Source: Eumeta japonica (taxonomy: Eukaryota > Arthropoda > Insecta > Lepidoptera > Psychidae). Taken from it: a stretch of DNA of 64,000 bases. Location: assembly GCA_005406025.1 (NCBI GenBank), contig BGZK01000209.1, forward strand, positions 434,001 to 498,000, written 5' to 3'. The position numbers were made by a program, and so were the translations under genes. Shown here in pieces: positions 59,256 through 64,000 of the stretch; positions within the stretch are counted from its first letter, which is position 1, and the number at the start of each line of letters is the position of its first letter. The notes below the pieces were generated by a model that saw only the letters and a list, made by a program, of their open reading frames with translations, had not been told where the DNA came from and did no database searches.

Positions 59256-60799
59256 ATAATAAAAAAAAATATTTTAAATAAATCTAGTCAACGATCATAT
59301 TATATTACCACTCTATTTAAGTAGAATTACATTATAAAAATTAGGCATATTAATTACGTTGATTATGTGGTAACAATGCAACATCTATTTCGTCAGAATG
59401 TTACAGAACAACGCACAAAACTCTGCCGCTCTGAAGTACCTGCGAATGATGTAGTACGCAGGTTTAACGCTCCCCGACTTTTCTTCTCCCCCGCGTTGCC
59501 ATTTTACGCCATTGCGACGCTTTCGTGACTAACTTCACAACGGCAGAGTGTCGTGCGTTGTACGGTACGGTCAGTTACAGACCTCAAAGATGTATAAATT
59601 TTTATCATGATGCAGTTTCGTTTCTTTGTTAAGCATTCGAAACCAGATCGCGAGAGAATTGGCCGATGTGTTTTTGAATTTGGTCAAATTAAAACCACTC
59701 CTTCCGTGGCTTGAATAGCACGTTAAGACCCAACGCGGTGACGATGGTCGCAGAGTGCCCAGCCTGCGCCAGCGCGGCCGTCTTGAGGTGTTAGTTCCTC
59801 AATCTGTAGTGAAGTCTTTGAGGGTATACATCTGCCGATAGCGTTATAAAAGCCTAACATATAATTTTTAACGAAAACTTAGTGATAGCTTCTGAGCTCA
59901 TTACTCGGTGTTTTTGTGCGATATTGGATCAGATCACCATTTAGAGAAAATTTTAAATCTATTACTAACAGCCTTTTAAAATTTACCAAATAATTTAGCA
60001 AGACAGTAAGTAAACACGCTTGACAATGACAGTGCAGTGGTTGATTCTCTTCGGTTACCCAATCACAGCAGTCACTTCCTCGTCAGCGTGCTTACAAAAA
60101 AGACTGCCAATTAGTCGCGTAGGTCACGGGGCGATACTTACTTTTACGTTGCCAAGAGTGCAATGATTCCGCACTCGACAAGAGAACTCACGTATAGTGC
60201 ATTTTTTAAATATGATGTCTGTATATTATATCTATTAATCCATCCGTAAATCACAATTATTCAACTTTATCAATCTGGGAATTATTAAGTTGATTCTAAA
60301 TTTGAAAGTAAAGAAACGAGCACGTATTTATGGTGTATAATTTTTTTCTAAGAAATATAGGACAATAACATTTTTAAAATACATCTATTTATCTAAAATT
60401 ATTTGCCTACAAAGAAAGTCATTAATACCTATGAATGGATATACATTACATTACATTAATTTGTTTTTTGTATAAATAAAATGAGCCAAAAGGTCGATTC
60501 TTTAAGTATTAGAAATTAAAATATAATGCTTTGTTAATTTACATGATTTATTCAATTTTGTGTATTCACGTTTGAAAAATGTCGTTATTAGTATATTTAA
60601 TCTGTAACATGCCATACATACTGTAACCCTAGCATACCGCGAAAGCATAACCAATCATGACTCAAACCGTTTTACGAATATAATGAACTCGGGAAAGATC
60701 TAATTATATGATCACGTTTCGGGTCTCCCTAACAGCATAGAATGCCGAGTCAGGCACTTATAGATATATTATGATATATACGTTATTTCTTCTTTACAG
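59256..60799. other. Noncoding stretch with one MITE, upstream of the right-hand gene
   Basis: AT-rich apart from the element at 59403-59566 and GC-richer DNA at 59690-59830 and 60010-60190. It ends in a strong acceptor tract TTATTTCTTCTTTACAG. It could be promoter or first intron of the gene that follows. Confidence 0.4.
59403..59566. repeat. ~165-bp MITE-like inverted repeat
   Basis: The left end AACAACGCACAAAACTCTGC and the right end (inverse GTACAACGCACGACACTCTG) are imperfect inverted repeats of about 28 bp. The middle is GC-moderate. Confidence 0.6.
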
Positions 60800-61145
60800 G
60801 TGCGGAGAATGGGTGACTCGTTGAGCCTATATAATACGTCAAAACTGTAAAAGCGGGCTGACGGCGATAAAAAAACATAAAGTAGATGTACCTAAAGTAG
60901 GCTCTTAGACGTCATGCCATCGCCGTATCGGATCCACGATTCGCAATAGCCTTTTCCGCAAGTTATATGGGGACGATTTGAAGATGGACACGCTGCAAGT
61001 GGGACACGGCCACGGGCACAGCAAGGGGTCCAGCCGCAGCCAGTCTCCGGCGGCGGAGGCGCTAGTCAGGGATCCGGCGGTGGTCACGGACGACGCTCTC
61101 ATCAGATCCAGGGTGCAATCGCCTTCGACTGCCCACCATGTTAGT
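60800..61145 (+). CDS. Unrecognised gene, first coding exon (CDS from 60984)
   Basis: A strong acceptor (TTCTTCTTTACAG) ends at 60799 and a consensus donor GTAAGT begins at 61146. In the frame that joins the next exon the first ATG is at 60984, after an in-frame TAG at 60906. This gives 54 codons: MDTLQVGHGHGHSKGSS, then SRSQSPAAEALVRDPAVV, then RVQSPSTAHHVS. It is rich in Ser, His and Gly and looks disordered. The donor falls at a codon boundary (phase 0). The frame is open back to 60909 (…RNSLFRKLYGDD…), so an alternative, more upstream acceptor or start is possible. I do not recognise the family. Confidence 0.7.
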
Positions 61146-63516
61146 GTAAGTGTGTTTACATGGGTGCTATCTTAAGCAGGGGAAGCTGTTCTAACGTAGT
61201 AAGAGCGGTGCGGTGGAACGCTTAGATTTCAGTGCCTTTTAATATAACATAAATAATCTTCAAATTCTTTTATGTTCTATTTGTAACGACGGCTTCAGCT
61301 ATCGCCGCGTAAGCCCGCAACTCGGATTTCTTTCACAGTCGCCTCGGAGAACGGATTTCCTGCGGTGTGTGGGCAAAATTATGGACAACGTTTTTAGACG
61401 ATCAGATTTTTTTATTAGAGCTGAGCTTCATATGTGACGGTCGGAGTACAACTGCGACGGATGCACCAATCCTGTTGCAATTTATAGATGGCGCATCCGC
61501 CTGCACATACGAGTCGCATACATTTTAATCGAGGGACTGTGGCAATGCACTTTGCATTTTATGAACGCCAAATACGCTCCGTACACCGATTCACGGTTGT
61601 ACCGTAATGACCGCCGCGGTTCTCGGCCTCGGATTGGTCCCCCTCCACCAAGGCACAATTTCATATGGAATTCATATGCGTATCACAATTTTCCTATTCA
61701 TAATACGACAAAACAATAAAACAAGCAAGATAAAAATACTAAACACAATAAATATACGAAAAAAAACATTACAAAATATATAATTTCATACAATTAATCC
61801 CTACCCGGGTAATAAAAACACAACTATTAAAATCATTTAATAAACACACAAAATACAATAAAAACACAAAAGAATTCTCAACCTAGTCCGTTTTATAAAA
61901 CAAAATAATATATTCACAAATTAGTGCTAAGAGCGCGGCTGTCCATAACACTATTACTTACCTATTACGATTCTCCTTTAGTAGAAGGTTTTCCATGAAT
62001 TCGTTGTAACTTAGTTGTTAAGTCAAGTACCGTTGCGGATGACCGAGACCAGAATTGAAGCGAGAACGAGATTGGGATTGACAGCAACATCGACCAATAT
62101 AAAAGATGAAGGAATACATTCTATGTTCGCGCAGGCGAAGTCGCAGGCAGAAAGCTAATACATATATACTAGTTGTATTTTAAGGATTGTCGTGTACGTA
62201 TCGTCGTTCCCACTATACTTATGAATATATTGTACCGAGTCCCAGACATAAAAGCATCTTTATGACATATATACATACTTCTCTTATATTACGACCGCCC
62301 CTTCAGATATTTACATCTTTAAATAAAATTATGTTAAATGTAATATTTAATTTTATATACCTACACGTTTTTATTCAAAACAAACATATACTTTTAGAAT
62401 ACACATGAGTGTGATATAACAAAGTATTAAATTACTTAGTACATATCATAGCCATAAAACGTTACGGTTTTACATAACATAGCAAACAGTATCCGACGTC
62501 ATAGTCTTGCGTAAATACAGTACAAAAAATAGGTACTTATTCAAACGTGTATGGAAAATGAATAACAAAGCGTTTCTCACGCAATCATTTTGCAAGGCGA
62601 CAGCTTTTGGACTTGACCCTGTGAATCACGGGTGACGGACAGGTAGATAAATATTAATTTATTATTACATATATATATGTAATTATTGAGATGGTTATAA
62701 AATATATTAGTAATTTGAATAGTATTTCCTATAGTAATGTAACTTTATTATTAACATATAAAATGACATTGTATTACAATTCACGTATGTCAATAATCAT
62801 TAATTATTGGACATTTTCCGATTGAAATAGATACATATAAATGGAAATCTGTGATATAAAACTAGTAAACACTATCAATTACTAGTTTGTTATTGAAAAT
62901 AAAGTATAATTTTAATTCTATAAATGATTAGTTTCTACATTATTGCATGTAAATAAGTCTATTCTGAATGTCAATTTGCATATTCAATGTAATAATCAGT
63001 TTCATATAGTAATATTTAATGTATGTAAATTTATTTGTAACGTGATTTATGTTTAGAAGAATATAATGTATTATGCAGTGAAAATTAATTCAGTACACAA
63101 AGATTAATTAATTTATAAATTTACACAGTGCTGTTATACATTGATGTCACTATTTACTAGTGTTCTATCTATGTAATTAGCAATTCAAAACATTTCTCTT
63201 GATGTAATAAAAAAAAGGTTTAAATATAGATAAAAAATTGGTAATGAAACTAAACTAATATAACAGGCACTGGAGGATAAGTTTTTGGATTTGAGTCCGG
63301 GGAGCTAATTTGAACTCCATTTCTGTTCTTCATTTACGCAATAATATGTACACATATTTTTTGCCATGATATTTATTTTAATATAAATCCTTAGCAAGTT
63401 AATAAGTTTTTCTATATTTTTCGCGTCCACAAAAAAAATAAATAACAGTAAAAATTTGAGTCTAATTTATTATATATATGGAACGGATCGATACACTCAA
63501 TATTATATTCTTGCAG
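61146..63516 (+). other. Intron of the right-hand gene
   Basis: Bounded by GTAAGT and TTGCAG. It contains a GC-richer block at 61270-61660 (possible enhancer) and a string of A-rich, CACAA-like sequence at 61730-61930; otherwise AT-rich. No nested gene seen. Confidence 0.6.
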
Positions 63517-63656
63517 GAGACATCATCAGGTTCATCGTCGAGACACGGCGAGCGAGGGTTGCACCATGCGAAGACGCACTCCCGCGACCTGGGCAGCAGC
63601 CCCCTGGGCGCGGCTACGCCCGCCTCCGTCGGCCCGACGCACAACAGTACCAGAGA
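63517..63656 (+). CDS. Unrecognised gene, second coding exon
   Basis: Acceptor TATTCTTGCAG and donor AGAGA|GTGAGT. The phase-0 frame from the previous exon continues ETSSGSSSRHGERGLHHAK, THSRDLGSSPLGAATPA and SVGPTHNSTR, ending with two bases of the next codon (140 bp). GC-rich codon use contrasts sharply with the flanking introns. The protein remains Ser/His/Gly-rich without a recognised domain. Two exons joining in phase with consensus sites make the gene model convincing even though the product is unknown. Confidence 0.75.
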
Positions 63657-64000
63657 GTGAGTAAAAATACTAAGGGTCCTAAGCTTACATACGTAGTAAT
63701 TAGTGTAAATGTATAATACTTCAATGGTTATGTTTTAGATTTGGTGGTGAAAATTATTTTCAAAATGCAATTAAATAGATGTCGTCGAATTATGAGCATT
63801 AAAGTTGAAACATGAACATTTTATGACTGCCTTCTGAGATTTAATGGTTTTGTTATGCTATAAAAAGAATATATTTGTTTTTCTGGCACAACAAGCTAGA
63901 CCTACAAAATATAAATGAACATATGTAATGTGTGACAACACATTCAAATTAATAGCTTACCTACATATTTACTAATATCTATTTTATTACAGTATAGTAT
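63657..64000 (+). other. Start of next intron, possible acceptor at window edge
   Basis: AT-rich. TATTTTATTACAG ends at 63992 and could be the next acceptor; the two leftover bases (GA) plus TATAGTAT would then read Asp-Ile-Val. Too little sequence remains to judge. Confidence 0.3.

Overview
The window looks like nuclear DNA of an insect, most likely a moth or butterfly. It is AT-rich, its genes have introns, and it is crowded with decayed transposable elements. Repeat openings such as ACTAGCTTTCGCCCGCGACT and the LINE, mariner and piggyBac-like types are what I associate with Lepidoptera. The host assignment is inference; no species can be named from the sequence.

Host genes are few. (1) A first coding exon of a class II DYRK protein kinase (Dyrk2, smi35A-like) lies on the minus strand at 34427-35218 under a CpG-rich leader. 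It carries the DYRK homology box and the N-terminal half of the kinase domain and ends at a clean splice donor. No later kinase exon was found in positions 1-34426, so that stretch is probably intron plus any nested genes. (2) A plus-strand gene starts near the right edge: exon 60800-61145 (ATG at 60984) joins in phase to exon 63517-63656 and continues beyond the window. Its protein is Ser/His-rich, disordered-looking and not recognised. (3) A short plus-strand start exon at 34220-34308 may open a gene nested in the Dyrk2 intron.

Positions 1-34000 hold no convincing coding exon apart from these. They show scattered CpG-rich blocks in AT-rich DNA (about 1070-1260, 2705-2900, 4340-4640, 7600-7890, 9110-9240, 21000-21310, 21780-22290, 25440-25610, 27640-27930), which look like promoters, enhancers or 5' exons, plus hairpins and foldback elements. 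Two copies of a ~470-bp element sit in inverted orientation 16 kb apart and are almost identical.

Positions 37000-60000 are a transposon graveyard. They include an internally deleted piggyBac-like element with intact TTAA flanks (37389-38739); a degenerate endonuclease/reverse-transcriptase LINE (42829-44750) abutted by broken mariner copies; a 1.2-kb TTAA-flanked element with inverted ends (47100-48294); Jockey-like reverse transcriptase fragments; and a mariner pseudogene carrying a nested insertion (53356-54935).

The most unusual object is a 36-copy, 52-bp minisatellite (about 55722-57640). It sits between motif A and motif C of a reverse transcriptase pseudogene, and its unit itself appears to be the motif B coding segment. 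No CRISPR array, rRNA, confident tRNA or complete intact gene was seen.
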